DNA of 64,000 nucleotides from Bradyrhizobium yuanmingense (GTDB lineage Bacteria; Pseudomonadota; Alphaproteobacteria; Rhizobiales; Xanthobacteraceae). This document shows positions 1 through 8,766 of this stretch, piece after piece. The stretch spans positions 1-64,000 of the forward strand of contig NZ_JARFML010000008.1 of NCBI RefSeq assembly GCF_029167105.1, in the 5' to 3' direction. The position numbers and the translations under genes are program-made. The notes beneath the pieces were generated by a model. It saw only the letters and a list, made by a program, of their open reading frames with translations, searched no databases and was not told the origin of the DNA. Each line of letters begins with the position of its first letter. Position 1 is the stretch's first letter.

Positions 1-1
1 T

Positions 2-106
2 CCGAAAGTGGCGGCCGAAATGGCGCTCTCCGTCCTGGCCTACAATCTGACACGGGTCATGAACATCGTCGGGATCAAGCCGCTGATGGCTGCGATCGCG
101 GCCTGA
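2..106 (+). mobile_element. transposase, C-terminal end (partial)
   Basis: The open frame enters from the left edge and ends at TGA 104-106, giving 34 residues rich in AEMALSVLAYNLTRV and NIVGIKPL. This wording is typical of the C-terminus of DDE transposases of the IS5/IS1182 type, where the last helix follows the catalytic Glu region. The rest of the element lies outside the window, so completeness and activity cannot be judged. It marks the left part of the window as an insertion-prone region. Confidence 0.7.
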
Positions 107-230
107 CACCAAGCGATCATGACTTCCCGCTCGACTGCCTAGCGACCGGCGTTTTGACACGACCAAGACCCGTAGCTGACCTATGCGGACGGTGGGGCCG
201 CGCCGGTAGATGACCGTTGAATCTGGAGAA

Positions 231-249
231 GCCGCCTCACTAGGGCGGC
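231..249. terminator. GC-rich hairpin downstream of the transposase
   Basis: GCCGCC and GGGCGGC flank a 6-nt loop about 125 bp after the transposase stop. There is no clear T-run, so termination is only a possibility. Confidence 0.3.
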
Positions 250-342
250 CTCTCGTAACTTCCGCTACTTGTCCTTAGCCGAAGTGCAGCGGACGTCGCG
301 GTTGTGTGAATTAGATAACACATCCTTTAAGAGAAGTTCATT

Positions 343-633
343 ATGATCGATCGTTGGGCAAGCCAACGGGGACGGTTATTGGCAAGCGAGCAGGCGGACG
401 TTGCTCACGTCCCATCGGCAACGACACGAGCGCAATATGTTCAGCGGAGCAAGGAGAGTGCGCTCGCGCTTCTCAGAGCCGGCCAGATACAGGAAGCGGT
501 CGCCTCGATGATGATGGCCATGCGGAAGTATCCGGACTGCGAAGCGCCTCACGAAGTCAACATGATCGCTATCCTCGCCGTCGCTGATGGTGACATAGCC
601 CTGGCGCGAGCCTACATTGATGGTTTTCACTGA
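343..633 (+). CDS. hypothetical protein, 96 aa
   Basis: The ATG is preceded by AAGAGAAG at a suitable distance. The protein has no signal peptide or membrane segment. Its middle (residues 32-60, ESALALLRAGQIQEAVASMM) has the alternating small/large pattern of a TPR-like helical hairpin, and the C-terminal part (DGDIALARAYIDGF) looks like a second one. I do not recognise the family. It stands alone between repeat-containing intergenic stretches. Confidence 0.5.
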   Translation: MIDRWASQRGRLLASEQADVAHVPSATTRAQYVQRSKESALALLRAGQIQEAVASMMMAMRKYPDCEAPHEVNMIAILAVADGDIALARAYIDGFH

Positions 634-655
634 CAGTCTTCGGCATCCTACAAAT

Positions 656-769
656 CTGCTTCTGGCCCGTGGCTGACCTCTGCCCAGTGCGCAGCCAGGT
701 CCGCTTCCGAGAGGTGAGCTGACGAAGCTCATATCGGGGCCGAGGGCAGCCTTTGACCCGAAGCCGACA
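656..769. repeat. degenerate intergenic repeat pair (GCTTCTGGCCC / TTTGACCCGAAG)
   Basis: Positions 656-680 read CTGCTTCTGGCCCGTGGCTG followed by ACCTC, and 750-769 read CTTTGACCCGAAGCCGACA. The same two blocks recur, in the same order and spacing of about 70-80 bp, at 1678-1702 and 1772-1790, and single blocks occur at 2331, 4721, 4768, 4813, 6577, 6671 and 6696. Confidence 0.6.
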
Positions 770-932
770 TGGCTTTGTAGTGCCGCGCGGCCATTTGGCC
801 AAAATTGATGCAATCAGTTTCTTTCTTCGCAACTCGTTCTAGTTAAGGTAGAGCAACATCATTCTACGCCGACGCGGGAGCAGAAACATCTATAGCGCTT
901 ACCTTGCGACATCTCTCCTGATATCTCAGCTC

Positions 933-1661
933 GTGTTCTATGGCTCAATCGGTGGCTCGGTCTACGCGGTTTATCTAGCTCTCCGCTGGCGGCTGTATGT
1001 GCCGGCGCTATTTTTGGCTGCGACCGTTGGTTTTCCGGCTTTGAGCTACCTCTATCACTTTGTTGACGGGACTGTTGTGGCTCCCGCTTTACGCAAGTCG
1101 GAGGTCGCGTCTTGGCGACGAGTGACCATCACCCGAGACAATAGGCCTCGTGTTTTCGTCGATACGTGGAGCACCGATAGCCATGTGCCAAAGGCTTTGG
1201 TCGCACTCGGCCGGTTCGAACGGGCGTACGGCCGCCTTGGCGACGAGTGGTACTATTTTGAGCGAACGCCAGGTACCGTATGCGCTGAAGATCACTACGA
1301 CGCCCGCATGCTTGATCGAATGCGCAAGCCCTTAACGTGCGTGTCAGCTACAAAGACCGGCCGGCGGGTGGACCTCCGGAAGTTAAATATTCCCGAGCTC
1401 GCCGAGCCCCGCCTGCTGCTGTTCGCAGATAGAGACGCGCCGTCGCATTACCCAAACGATACGACTAACACTCTGGAGCTTAGGCTGGTTTCAGATCAGG
1501 CCAATCAGCTGGTCTCTTTCTGGGAGACGCCGTACTTTACAATTCCAATGTTCCCGCCGAATTTGAACCTTGACGGGTGGTTTAAGGTTTCCGTTGCTGC
1601 GGGTCACACGCGGCGTCCCGAGGAAGTCAAGTTCGTTATCGACGCTCTCAATGGGACCTAA
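933..1661 (+). CDS. hypothetical membrane-anchored protein, 242 aa
   Basis: The N-terminus carries two hydrophobic stretches (about residues 2-18 and 21-45), followed by a hydrophilic domain with Trp/Tyr-rich motifs such as DEWYYFERTPG and two cysteines near residues 115-135. This suggests an inner-membrane anchor with a large domain on one side. The GTG at 933 is the first usable start, but the frame stays open back to 852 with further hydrophobic codons and no ATG, so the true start may be missing or unusual. The family is not recognised and no operon partner is visible. Confidence 0.5.
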   Translation: MFYGSIGGSVYAVYLALRWRLYVPALFLAATVGFPALSYLYHFVDGTVVAPALRKSEVASWRRVTITRDNRPRVFVDTWSTDSHVPKALVALGRFERAYGRLGDEWYYFERTPGTVCAEDHYDARMLDRMRKPLTCVSATKTGRRVDLRKLNIPELAEPRLLLFADRDAPSHYPNDTTNTLELRLVSDQANQLVSFWETPYFTIPMFPPNLNLDGWFKVSVAAGHTRRPEEVKFVIDALNGT

Positions 1662-1677
1662 CGCTCGGGTCGGCTTT

Positions 1678-1790
1678 CCGCTTGTGGCCCGCGGCTGACC
1701 TCAGCTGAAAGCTCTGGGATGTCCGCTTCATGCAGCTGACCCGGCAGGGTCATGCCGGGTACCGAGAGCAGCCTTTGACCCGAAGCGGAT
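1678..1790. repeat. second copy of the degenerate intergenic repeat pair
   Basis: Block one (CCGCTTGTGGCCCGCGGCTG, then ACCTC) lies at 1678-1702 and block two (GCCTTTGACCCGAAGCGGA) at about 1772-1790, the same order and spacing as the copy at 656-769. A short palindrome, GACCCGGCAGGGTCATGCCG, lies between them. Confidence 0.6.
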
Positions 1791-1902
1791 TTCGTGCGCA
1801 TCGCGCCCAGTTAGGAAACCAATATCGCAATCGATAAACTTCGATCTAAGCGGCAAGCCCTTCTCTAGGACCTGGCCAGTACCAACTAGGGAGCAAAGGA
1901 CT

Positions 1903-2205
1903 GTGGCCATGTATTTCCTCACTGCTTGCCTGATGGTGGTCGTTTTGAGTGCCGCAGTGGCGTACCGTCGAGCTGGATCGCTGCCACGAAACCTTCAGGG
2001 ACGGCTCGACCGCCAGCAGCGGCTTGCGGCGATTTGGCCCGCTATGTGTGCAGCAATTTGTGCACTGGGGCTGCTCGGACTTCACCATGTTCGAGGCTGG
2101 CACGAACCCGGTCCCCTCGAAACGGACTATCTCCTCATGCTTCTCCTGCTTGTCAGCTCTTTCTTTGGTGGTTGGTTTCTTGGCATCATTGGCTGGATTG
2201 ATTGA
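1903..2205 (+). CDS. small inner-membrane protein, 100 aa
   Basis: Three hydrophobic segments are visible: residues 3-20, about 43-60 and 75-97, with a basic stretch (residues 22-42, RRAGSLPRNLQGRLDRQQR) after the first, which places that loop in the cytoplasm. I know no functional family for it. It lies alone between repeat-rich intergenic segments. GTG 1900 is a possible alternative start. Confidence 0.5.
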   Translation: MAMYFLTACLMVVVLSAAVAYRRAGSLPRNLQGRLDRQQRLAAIWPAMCAAICALGLLGLHHVRGWHEPGPLETDYLLMLLLLVSSFFGGWFLGIIGWID

Positions 2206-2330
2206 CGGCCGACAAGCTCCCATGATCTTGGCATTGTCCGTTGTTGGCCCTTCGGGTCAGGCTGCCTCCACGTCGTTCTGTCCGACGCTGGGGACAGACC
2301 GGACCTCGCCGTGCGGGGGCCGAACCGCGC

Positions 2331-2350
2331 GCTTTTGACCCAAAGCAGAC
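2331..2350. repeat. single block of the intergenic repeat (GCTTTTGACCCAAAGCAGA)
   Basis: A diverged copy of block two of the 656-769 repeat, sited downstream of the RTX gene. Confidence 0.45.
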
Positions 2351-2500
2351 CAACTCAGCAGCGCGGCGACCCTCGATGTGTCTTCCGTTGACTCGTCGGC
2401 GACCGTCGGGCTGCTTAGACTTGCATGATGTTGTGCAGCCTGCGGGCTAGGGCGCTTCGAATACGTCGGGCACGGCCTTCGCGCCAGCCACAATATGACG

Positions 2501-3679
2501 CTAGACGATGAAGTCCGTCGCATGCAGGTCCGCCGTTTGGACTCCCTGCAGCGTTATCGTATCGCTGGCGGTCAGGTGGATCACAGCGTTGCCGGAGCCG
2601 TTGTCGCTGATCAAGCTTTTCAGCGCGGTCCAGTCCACAAATCCATAATCCCGCACGTCGATCAGATCGTGCTCGACCGCTGCGCTGCCGACAATGATAT
2701 TGCCTTGATTGAAGTCATGGATCAGCTCCTGGCCTGAGCCCTTGTCGAACGCAAAGGTGTCGCTGTTCGGTCCGCCCCACATCTCGTCATTGCCGCCTTT
2801 GCCGTTCAGGATGTCCCTTCCGCCCGTGATCGAACCCGGCGCGGCTGGATAGTAGTGCCGGGCGTCACCAACCAGAATGTCGGCGTGCGATCCGCCCGTG
2901 AGGACGTCGTTGCCGCCATGCGCGTTGCCGAACATGGAAAAGGCATCGCCGACCATCAGGAAGGAATAGAAGTGAAGGTTGCCGTGGAGATCGACGACGG
3001 TCAGGGTATCGTTCCCGCCACGTGCATCTCCTGAAAGCTCATGCGCATCGCCGTACAGGTTTCCGCCTCCGGTCTGCGCTTCCTTCCCGATCGTGAAGGT
3101 GAGGTCGTCATTGCCGCCCTGCGCATGGTCGGCTAGGCCGAGAGCGTCGCCGTACAGAACTGCCGAACCGGTCAGGCTGGTCTGATGAGCGGCCATCGTG
3201 TCGTTGCCGCCATGAGCGTCCCCGGACATGCTGCCGCCATCGCCGACCAGCGTGTTCAATGACCTGCCGCCGAACACGCCAATGACGGTATCATTGCCGC
3301 CCTGCGCGTGGTCGGACATGGCGCCCTCCGCATCGCCGTAGAGCGAGAAGCCGTTGCGAATCGAGTTCGTGCTGTCGCCGATGACCGTGTCGTTACCGCC
3401 TTTGGCATGGCCAGACATGGATTGCGCATCACCGTCGACAATGACGGTGTTGAGCGAGCCCGCGATGTTCACCCTGAGTGTGTCGTTGCCGCCTCGGGAA
3501 TGATCCAGCAAGGTCGCAGTATCGCCCACCAGATTGAGGGACGTCATGCTCTCGACGCTGACTGTCATGATATCGTTGCCGCCATGCGCGTTGGCGGGGA
3601 AATCAGGATCGCCGAACAGGGTTTCGAAACTGATATCCGGGACGGACAGCGTGATCGTGTCGTTGGGCAAACGGCGCAT
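2501..3679 (-). CDS. RTX-type calcium-binding repeat protein, 392 aa
   Basis: The protein contains nine GGND motifs (HGGND, RGGND, KGGND, QGGND and similar), the Ca2+-binding turn of RTX beta-rolls. They are not packed as tandem nonapeptides. They recur about every 35-45 residues inside a longer unit of the form LxGDAxxMxxHAxGGNDT. The last 90 residues form a typical RTX C-terminal part with FAFDKGSG, a DLIDVRDYG segment and a TITLQGV strand, which usually carries the uncleaved type I secretion signal. It is therefore probably exported by an ABC/MFP/TolC system, none of which is encoded nearby. No enzymatic domain is seen; an adhesin or extracellular structural role is possible. Confidence 0.85.
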   Translation of the reverse strand: MRRLPNDTITLSVPDISFETLFGDPDFPANAHGGNDIMTVSVESMTSLNLVGDTATLLDHSRGGNDTLRVNIAGSLNTVIVDGDAQSMSGHAKGGNDTVIGDSTNSIRNGFSLYGDAEGAMSDHAQGGNDTVIGVFGGRSLNTLVGDGGSMSGDAHGGNDTMAAHQTSLTGSAVLYGDALGLADHAQGGNDDLTFTIGKEAQTGGGNLYGDAHELSGDARGGNDTLTVVDLHGNLHFYSFLMVGDAFSMFGNAHGGNDVLTGGSHADILVGDARHYYPAAPGSITGGRDILNGKGGNDEMWGGPNSDTFAFDKGSGQELIHDFNQGNIIVGSAAVEHDLIDVRDYGFVDWTALKSLISDNGSGNAVIHLTASDTITLQGVQTADLHATDFIV

Positions 3680-4048
3680 GGCAACTCCGATTCATTGTGC
3701 AAAGCGGTCATAAAGAGTTTCGCTTGCGAAGCACGGCAACCGCGCTTCGTGGTCCACGCTAACCCGGGTAGATGACGGAGATTTGCCGATATGTGGACAT
3801 GAATGCGACGACCAAGCGCTCGCGGGGAACCAGTCTTTCGTCATTCGACGAAACTGGAGACCGGGCTCCTCTCCCTGGCTGCTGACTGGCTCGGGGCCCA
3901 AGTCTCCGGCTTCGTTCCTGTGCTTCTCGGAGCGAAGAACCAATCAGTACCCACCAGAACGTTGAAGGTCGGGGGCCGTTACGACCACCGAGCGACAACG
4001 TGCTTAATGCGCGTCAAGCTTTGCTTAACATCATTAGGCTGCGTCGTC
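3680..4048. other. intergenic, no supported feature
   Basis: This 370-bp stretch between the divergent RTX gene and the small SANT-like gene should hold the promoters of both. I see no clear hexamers, repeat or conserved reading frame. Confidence 0.4.
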
Positions 4049-4270
4049 ATGGCTAGCAGCGGAAGTGCCAAAATTTCCGACTGGACAGCGGAAGAGCTGG
4101 CACGACTGGTTCAGCTCGCTAGAAGCAAGGCAACCGCCGCGCGGGTAGCTAGGCTGCTGGATCGGCGAGTTGGTTCGGTGCGTCGCCAGGCGCGGCAGCT
4201 CGGGATACTTCTCTACAAGGAAACGCCGCAGCTTCGAAAGACCGTCAGTTCTTTCTCGCAGAGGACGTGA
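4049..4270 (+). CDS. small SANT/Myb-like helical protein, 73 aa
   Basis: The frame is open upstream to 3803, but ATG 4049 is preferred because the upstream codons lack protein-like composition. Residues 10-50 (DWTAEELARLVQLA, then VARLLDRRVGSVRRQARQLG) have the spaced Trp/Leu pattern of a SANT/Myb-type three-helix domain or of GcrA-like HTH proteins. The same architecture occurs in the 71-aa protein at 17326-17541 (RWTADEHERLKALA, AAVRVRAWQHG), so the window carries two paralogues. A DNA-binding or regulatory role is inferred. Confidence 0.6.
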   Translation: MASSGSAKISDWTAEELARLVQLARSKATAARVARLLDRRVGSVRRQARQLGILLYKETPQLRKTVSSFSQRT

Positions 4271-4874
4271 CGCCTACAATGGTTCGTTGGCGCCGTTCCC
4301 GCAGGAGAAATTTCGCGGCAATTATGTCTCCAACGCGCCCTTAAATGAAAAGTACGCAGCTGAACCGTCTCAAACCGAAGTCCGCCCTGTTGCCTGAAGC
4401 CATGCCCGCATTGATCCGGTTCGGTGATCTGAACGATCAGTGTCACGCTCGTCGATCCACACGATCTCGCTGCGAGCTTTGGTCGAGGTGTGATCCTCAA
4501 AGGCGCTACTATCGAGATCACCGACGATCCGATCACCCATGGTATCGAAGATCGATTGCCTTGGCTGAGGTCGAGCAAAGTTGCTGAGTATTTGTTTCCC
4601 AATCCGACCCATCAACCGCCGCCAGATGCTCGAGAGGTCAGACATCTCAGTTATGACGATTTCAGGAGATTGCCCCGATGACCGATATCGGCCGGGTGCG
4701 TGATGGAGCAATTTGGGACTTCCGCTTCTGGCCCGTAGCTGACCTTCCCGGCGATGCTCGCTGAGGATCGCTTCTGGCCCTTAGCCGACCTTGGCACGCT
4801 GCCAGCCGACCGTCAGCTTTTGCCCTATAGCCGACCTCGCCGCGTCGGACAGCATCGCACCACCCGAGCTGCAG
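4271..4874. repeat. intergenic stretch with three repeat blocks
   Basis: Blocks of the degenerate repeat lie at 4721-4746 (TCCGCTTCTGGCCCGTAGCT), 4768-4793 (ATCGCTTCTGGCCCTTAGCC) and 4813-4838 (CAGCTTTTGCCCTATAGCC), about 47 bp apart. Short frames at 4345-4711 show no family resemblance and are left out. This is also the 3' side of the permease gene. Confidence 0.5.
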
Positions 4875-6299
4875 CTAGTTCACAGGTCCCCGGCCGCCGA
4901 TCGTCTCCATGTCTGGCTCCTCGGGCCTGACGCCTTGGGCGCGGTTGACCATCGTGGTGATCGCCCAGAGCACGACACCGATGGCGATCAAGACCCCCGC
5001 GACGTGGTACTGAACCATCGCCCGTCCGGTCCATGGCCCGGCGAGGAATGCGCAGGAGATTGCCCCCAGCACCGGCAGGATCGTCGGCGTGCGAAAATGG
5101 CCGTGCGCGACGCTATCATTGCGCAGCACCAACACCGCGATATTGACCACCGTAAACACGCAGAGCAGCAGCAGCGCGGTCGTTCCGCCGAGCGCAGGCA
5201 CTTCGCCGACGAAGGTGATCAGTGCGAACGCCAGCAGCGTGGTGAAGCCGATCGCGATATAGGGCGTGCGCCGACGCGCATGCACCTTGCCAAGCAACGG
5301 CGGCAGCACATGCTCGCGGCTCATGCCGTAGACGAGTCGGCTCGCCATCAGCATGTTGATCAGCGCGGAGTTGGCGACCGCAAACATGGTGATGAAGCCG
5401 AAGATCCAGACCGGAAAGTTCGGCGCGCCGGCCTGCACCACTTTCAACAGCGGCGTCTCTCCTGCGCCGAGCTGCTCCGGCGGAACCAGCGTAATCGCCG
5501 AGATCGAGACCAGCACGTAGATTGCGCCCGTGATGAATAGGCCGGCGAGCAGCACTTTTGGAAAATCCCGTGTCGGTTCCTTGCATTCCTCGGCCATATT
5601 GACGGAATCTTCGAAGCCGACCATGGCGAAGAAGGCGAGCGTGGTCGCGGCAATCACCGGCCAGACCAGACCGGTATCGCTTACCTTAAACTGCATGACA
5701 CGCGAGACGTCACCCTGGCCAAGGCCGATCGCCCACAGGCCGATGAAGATGATGATCAGCAGGCCGGTTAGCTCGACGCAAGTCAGAACAACGTTCGCTT
5801 TCACACTTTCGCCGACGCCGCGGAAGTTGACCGCGGCAACTACCGCCATGAAGACGAGACCAGTCATGGTGATGCCGAACCCCGACAAGCCCAGGCCAAG
5901 CGCGCTCGACATGTTTGCAGAGAAAGCTCGAGAGGCAGTGGAAGCGGAGGTAATCCCCGAGCACATCACCGCAAACGCAACGATGAACGTTAAAAAATGG
6001 ATGCCGAACGCCTTGTGGGTGTAGAGCGCGGCGCCTGCGGCCTTCGGATACTTGGTGACGAGTTCGAGATAGCTCAGCGCAGTGATCAGCGCCACGACGA
6101 AGGCGACGAGGAACGGCAGCCAGACGACGCCTCCCACCTGGTTGGCCACCTGGCCGGTGAGCGCATAGATGCCGGTACCGAGAATGTCGCCGACGATGAA
6201 CAGCAGGAGGAGCCACGGGCCCATGACCCGGTGCAGGCTCGGCTCGGCATCGGTGGCAGGTGGAGCAGGTGTCGCGGCTTTCAAGGAAAGATCGGTCAT
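4875..6299 (-). CDS. APC-superfamily amino-acid permease, 474 aa
   Basis: This is a twelve-segment secondary transporter. The first helix carries GDILGTGIYALTGQV, matching the unwound GSGIF-like substrate site of the APC family, and helix 6 carries GFEDSVNMAEE, typical of the cationic/neutral amino-acid permease branch (YfnA/CAT-like). It is expected to import an amino acid with H+ across the inner membrane; the substrate cannot be read from sequence. ATG 6299 (MTDLSLKAATP) is chosen over the upstream ATG 6344 because GAGAGG lies about 7 nt before it. The gene is monocistronic. Confidence 0.85.
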   Translation of the reverse strand: MTDLSLKAATPAPPATDAEPSLHRVMGPWLLLLFIVGDILGTGIYALTGQVANQVGGVVWLPFLVAFVVALITALSYLELVTKYPKAAGAALYTHKAFGIHFLTFIVAFAVMCSGITSASTASRAFSANMSSALGLGLSGFGITMTGLVFMAVVAAVNFRGVGESVKANVVLTCVELTGLLIIIFIGLWAIGLGQGDVSRVMQFKVSDTGLVWPVIAATTLAFFAMVGFEDSVNMAEECKEPTRDFPKVLLAGLFITGAIYVLVSISAITLVPPEQLGAGETPLLKVVQAGAPNFPVWIFGFITMFAVANSALINMLMASRLVYGMSREHVLPPLLGKVHARRRTPYIAIGFTTLLAFALITFVGEVPALGGTTALLLLCVFTVVNIAVLVLRNDSVAHGHFRTPTILPVLGAISCAFLAGPWTGRAMVQYHVAGVLIAIGVVLWAITTMVNRAQGVRPEEPDMETIGGRGPVN

Positions 6300-6946
6300 C
6301 GCGCAGCCTCTCAACGGATCTCGCGCACGCACTCTTGTCCGCAATGCTGATACCCGCTGTTGCGACTCACGAGTGCGTCTGGCGTCATTGCCACCACACA
6401 GCGTATTGGCTTTCGCGCCGCGCGGCCAAGATTTATTGTGGGGATGATCGATCTGCGATGTGGAAAGCGCGTGCGGGTGCGAAATGGAACCCGCACCGCG
6501 CCGTTTCGAAGCATTTCAGTGGCGGGCAATTGGGACGGTAATCGAAGCCGAAGAAGGATCGGGTAACGCTTGCCTGCTTCCGCTTTTGACCTTCGGCGAA
6601 GTGGCAGCATCGCTCCACAAGGTCCGCTTATTGAGGCATGGCGGACAAGATTTGCTCTAGTTGAGCTCTTCGCATTTTGACCCATAGCCAAGCGTCGGCT
6701 TGTGGTCCTTAGCGGGTCTTGCGCAGGACGGATTGGTTTCCGAGTGTTGCCCCGAGTGCGCCACTTGGGATCTGACGATGTTGCAACAAAAGGGAGTACA
6801 CAGCCGCGACAAACAACATTCCGCTTGGCCCGTTCCCGGACAACGAGACGCGGCTTCGGAGCAATATGAATTGCCCATTTTCGCTTAGCCGTCTTGTGGC
6901 AAAGTGCTAGGCATTGGAATAGATCGGCGTTCCTCCGCGGTGCTCA
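6300..6946. repeat. intergenic stretch with diverged repeat blocks
   Basis: The stretch holds blocks at 6577-6602 (TTCCGCTTTTGACCTTCGGC), 6671-6697 (CGCATTTTGACCCATAGCC) and 6696-6720 (CGGCTTGTGGTCCTTAGCGG). These are further relatives of the repeat at 656-769. No supported gene is seen. The promoters of the permease and of the solute-binding protein must lie at its ends. Confidence 0.45.
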
Positions 6947-7936
6947 ATGAGACGACGCGAGTTCATGGGAATGATTGGCGCCGCGGCAGCGACGTGGCCG
7001 CTCGGCGCGCGTGCGCAGCGACCGGGAAGATGGGTCTACAGGGTAGGTTATCTCGCGAGCGCGTCGCGGGAGCAAACCCTTCGTAATGTGCAGTCTTTCG
7101 AAGACGGCCTTCGCAGCCTTGGCTATCGTGTCGGCGAGAATGTCGCCATCGAGTACCGTTTTGCCGACGGGGACGTGGAGCGACTGGCGGCGCTCGCCAC
7201 GGAGGTGGCCGGTCTCGGCGTGGACGTCATCGTTTCCGGAACCAATGCGACCACGGTTGCGGCCATGAAGGCGACCCGGACGATCCCGATCGTGATGGCC
7301 AACAGTGCAGAGCCGGTCAGCGCAGGACTCGTCGCCAGTCTGGCGCGCCCGGGTGGCAATGTCACCGGGTTCAGCTCGGAGCCCGGCGACGAGATCAACG
7401 GCAAGCGGCTCGAATTTCTGAAGGACACTCTGCCCCACCTCTCGCATGTGGGCATTCTGTGGAATCCAGACTTCGCGCCCAACCAGGACCGGCTGGCGTC
7501 GCTGCGCGACGCTGCCACAACGTTGGGGCTGACGCTGGTCCCGGCCGAGGCGCGCGGCCCGGGTACACTTGAACGAGCGTTCGCGACGATGGTGAGTGCG
7601 CGCGCGCAGGTGCTCGTCGTGCTGAGCGATGGGGTGCTGTTCAACCATCGCGGGCTGATTGGCGTCATCGCCGTCAGACATCGGCTGCCTGCAATCTCTG
7701 CGGTGAGAGAATACGCGGAAGCTGGCTTGCTCTTGAGCTACGGAACCGACTTGCCCGATCAGTTTCGCCGGTCTGCGATGCTGATCGACAAGATCTTCAA
7801 GGGTGCGAAACCCGGCGATCTGCCGGTCGAACGGCCCACCAAGTATGAATTTGTCATAAACCTCAAGACCGCCAAAGCGCTCGGCATCAATCTGCCACCG
7901 TCCCTGCTGACGAGGGCCGATGTCGTGATCGAGTAG
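6947..7936 (+). CDS. ABC transporter substrate-binding protein (TrpX/PF04392 type), 329 aa
   Basis: The N-terminus MRRREFMGMIGAAAATWPLG is a twin-arginine-type signal followed by ARAQ, so the protein is probably exported folded to the periplasm. The rest matches the ABC_sub_bind family: YLASASRE near the start, the VIVSGTNATTVAA loop, GLVASLARPGGNVTGFS, and the C-terminal PTKYEFVINLKTAKALG followed by a LPPSLL motif. This family is greatly expanded in bradyrhizobia and usually lacks neighbouring permease or ATPase genes, as here. The ligand is unknown. Confidence 0.9.
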   Translation: MRRREFMGMIGAAAATWPLGARAQRPGRWVYRVGYLASASREQTLRNVQSFEDGLRSLGYRVGENVAIEYRFADGDVERLAALATEVAGLGVDVIVSGTNATTVAAMKATRTIPIVMANSAEPVSAGLVASLARPGGNVTGFSSEPGDEINGKRLEFLKDTLPHLSHVGILWNPDFAPNQDRLASLRDAATTLGLTLVPAEARGPGTLERAFATMVSARAQVLVVLSDGVLFNHRGLIGVIAVRHRLPAISAVREYAEAGLLLSYGTDLPDQFRRSAMLIDKIFKGAKPGDLPVERPTKYEFVINLKTAKALGINLPPSLLTRADVVIE

Positions 7937-8019
7937 CACTTCCGACGTCGCTCATTGGGTCGCTGCGAAGTGGCGGCGCATCTCACGAGGCCCCTCAGCA
8001 GGACTTCGAGAGCAGTTTG

Positions 8020-8240
8020 CTCACATTGACCCCTAGTTGCGTCGTGCTGCTTCATGGCACCGGATCCATGATCCTGGACTTCATGATCGGTGGGCTGGTC
8101 GATCTTCTTGCCCGCAGCAATCGCTTGGTATGCTTCGACCGCCCGGGCTTTGGTTATAGTCGGCGCGCGCGGCTCCCGAGTATGGAGCGCAGCGGCTCAA
8201 GCAGCTCCGCCCTGCGGCTCGATTAAATATTAATGTGATC
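8020..8240 (+). pseudogene. alpha/beta-hydrolase fragment (truncated, frameshifted)
   Basis: The translation around VVLLHGTGSMILDF and RLVCFDRPGFGYSRR matches the first strands and oxyanion-hole region of alpha/beta-hydrolases. After about codon 55 homology continues only in another frame (W-x4-AQA, as in the family's WTPEAQA segment), then stops in AT-rich sequence. The nucleophile elbow, acid and His are absent. This is a decayed remnant. Confidence 0.65.
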
Positions 8241-8330
8241 GGCTATTTTAAATAAATTAAATGCTGGACCAGATTTAAATTTGGATTAGAATGAGAACCG
8301 CTTGGCGCCGGATGAACGCGTCAAGGACCT

Positions 8331-8396
8331 CCTAGAAGCGGCCCCCGTCATCCCGCCCTGCCGCCCTGTTCCAGGGATGGAAGGGCCGCTTCTAGG
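8331..8396. repeat. perfect 14-bp inverted repeat (stem-loop)
   Basis: CCTAGAAGCGGCCC at 8331-8344 is the exact reverse complement of GGGCCGCTTCTAGG at 8383-8396; a 38-nt loop holds a smaller hairpin. It lies in an unusually AT-rich spacer just before a tiny membrane-peptide frame. It could be a terminator, an mRNA leader structure, or a folded short repeat. Confidence 0.6.
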
Positions 8397-8416
8397 GCAA
8401 AATTGTGAGGCAAATC

Positions 8417-8515
8417 ATGCACCTGTCACTAGGTGATTTGTTTCTCATCTCCGCAGCAACGGGTACGCTCCTCCTGATTGAGGTCGGAGTATTGATCATC
8501 GTGGGTTTGATCTGA
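8417..8515 (+). CDS. putative 32-aa membrane peptide
   Basis: The frame MHLSLGDLFLISAATG continues into one long hydrophobic stretch (LLLIEVGVLIIVGLI) before TGA, so nearly the whole peptide could span the membrane once. A GTG at 8405 would add four residues. No strong ribosome site is visible and I know no family for it. The call rests on the hydrophobic composition and the isolated position after the 8331-8396 stem-loop. Confidence 0.35.
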   Translation: MHLSLGDLFLISAATGTLLLIEVGVLIIVGLI

Positions 8516-8531
8516 GCCAATGAAGAAGAGC

Positions 8532-8759
8532 TCAGGGACGTTCGCGCAGAGATCTTCGCCGGGGGAGCTTCGCATAAGCCCCGCTTTCGTGAAGCATCAG
8601 CCAGCCCTTCTCGACCGCATAGGCAATGCCAGCGCTAAGCTCTCTGGCACTGGCCTTTAGCTGATGAGAAACGTGGCCCAACGCTGTCACTACCAACGAT
8701 GGAGGGCTGAGCTTCGTCAACAGCGGCACGGCCGGCAGCGCCGCGACCACATCGGGCAA
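8532..8759 (-). CDS. small hypothetical protein, about 75 aa (start uncertain)
   Basis: The frame contains a protein-like segment, SAGIAYAVEKGWLMLHESG, resembling the C-terminal part of small bradyrhizobial proteins with a winged-helix flavour. No ATG is available downstream of the neighbouring gene's stop; TTG 8759 with GGTAAAGGG just before it is the best candidate. It follows the 86-aa membrane protein gene (stop at 8767) by a few bases, so the two may form an operon. Confidence 0.4.
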   Translation of the reverse strand: MPDVVAALPAVPLLTKLSPPSLVVTALGHVSHQLKASARELSAGIAYAVEKGWLMLHESGAYAKLPRRRSLRERP

Positions 8760-8766
8760 CCACCCT

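Noticed and set aside
4345..4711. Short frames (63-113 codons) between the SANT-like gene and the permease
   Set aside because: No ribosome sites, no family resemblance and overlap with intergenic repeat blocks.
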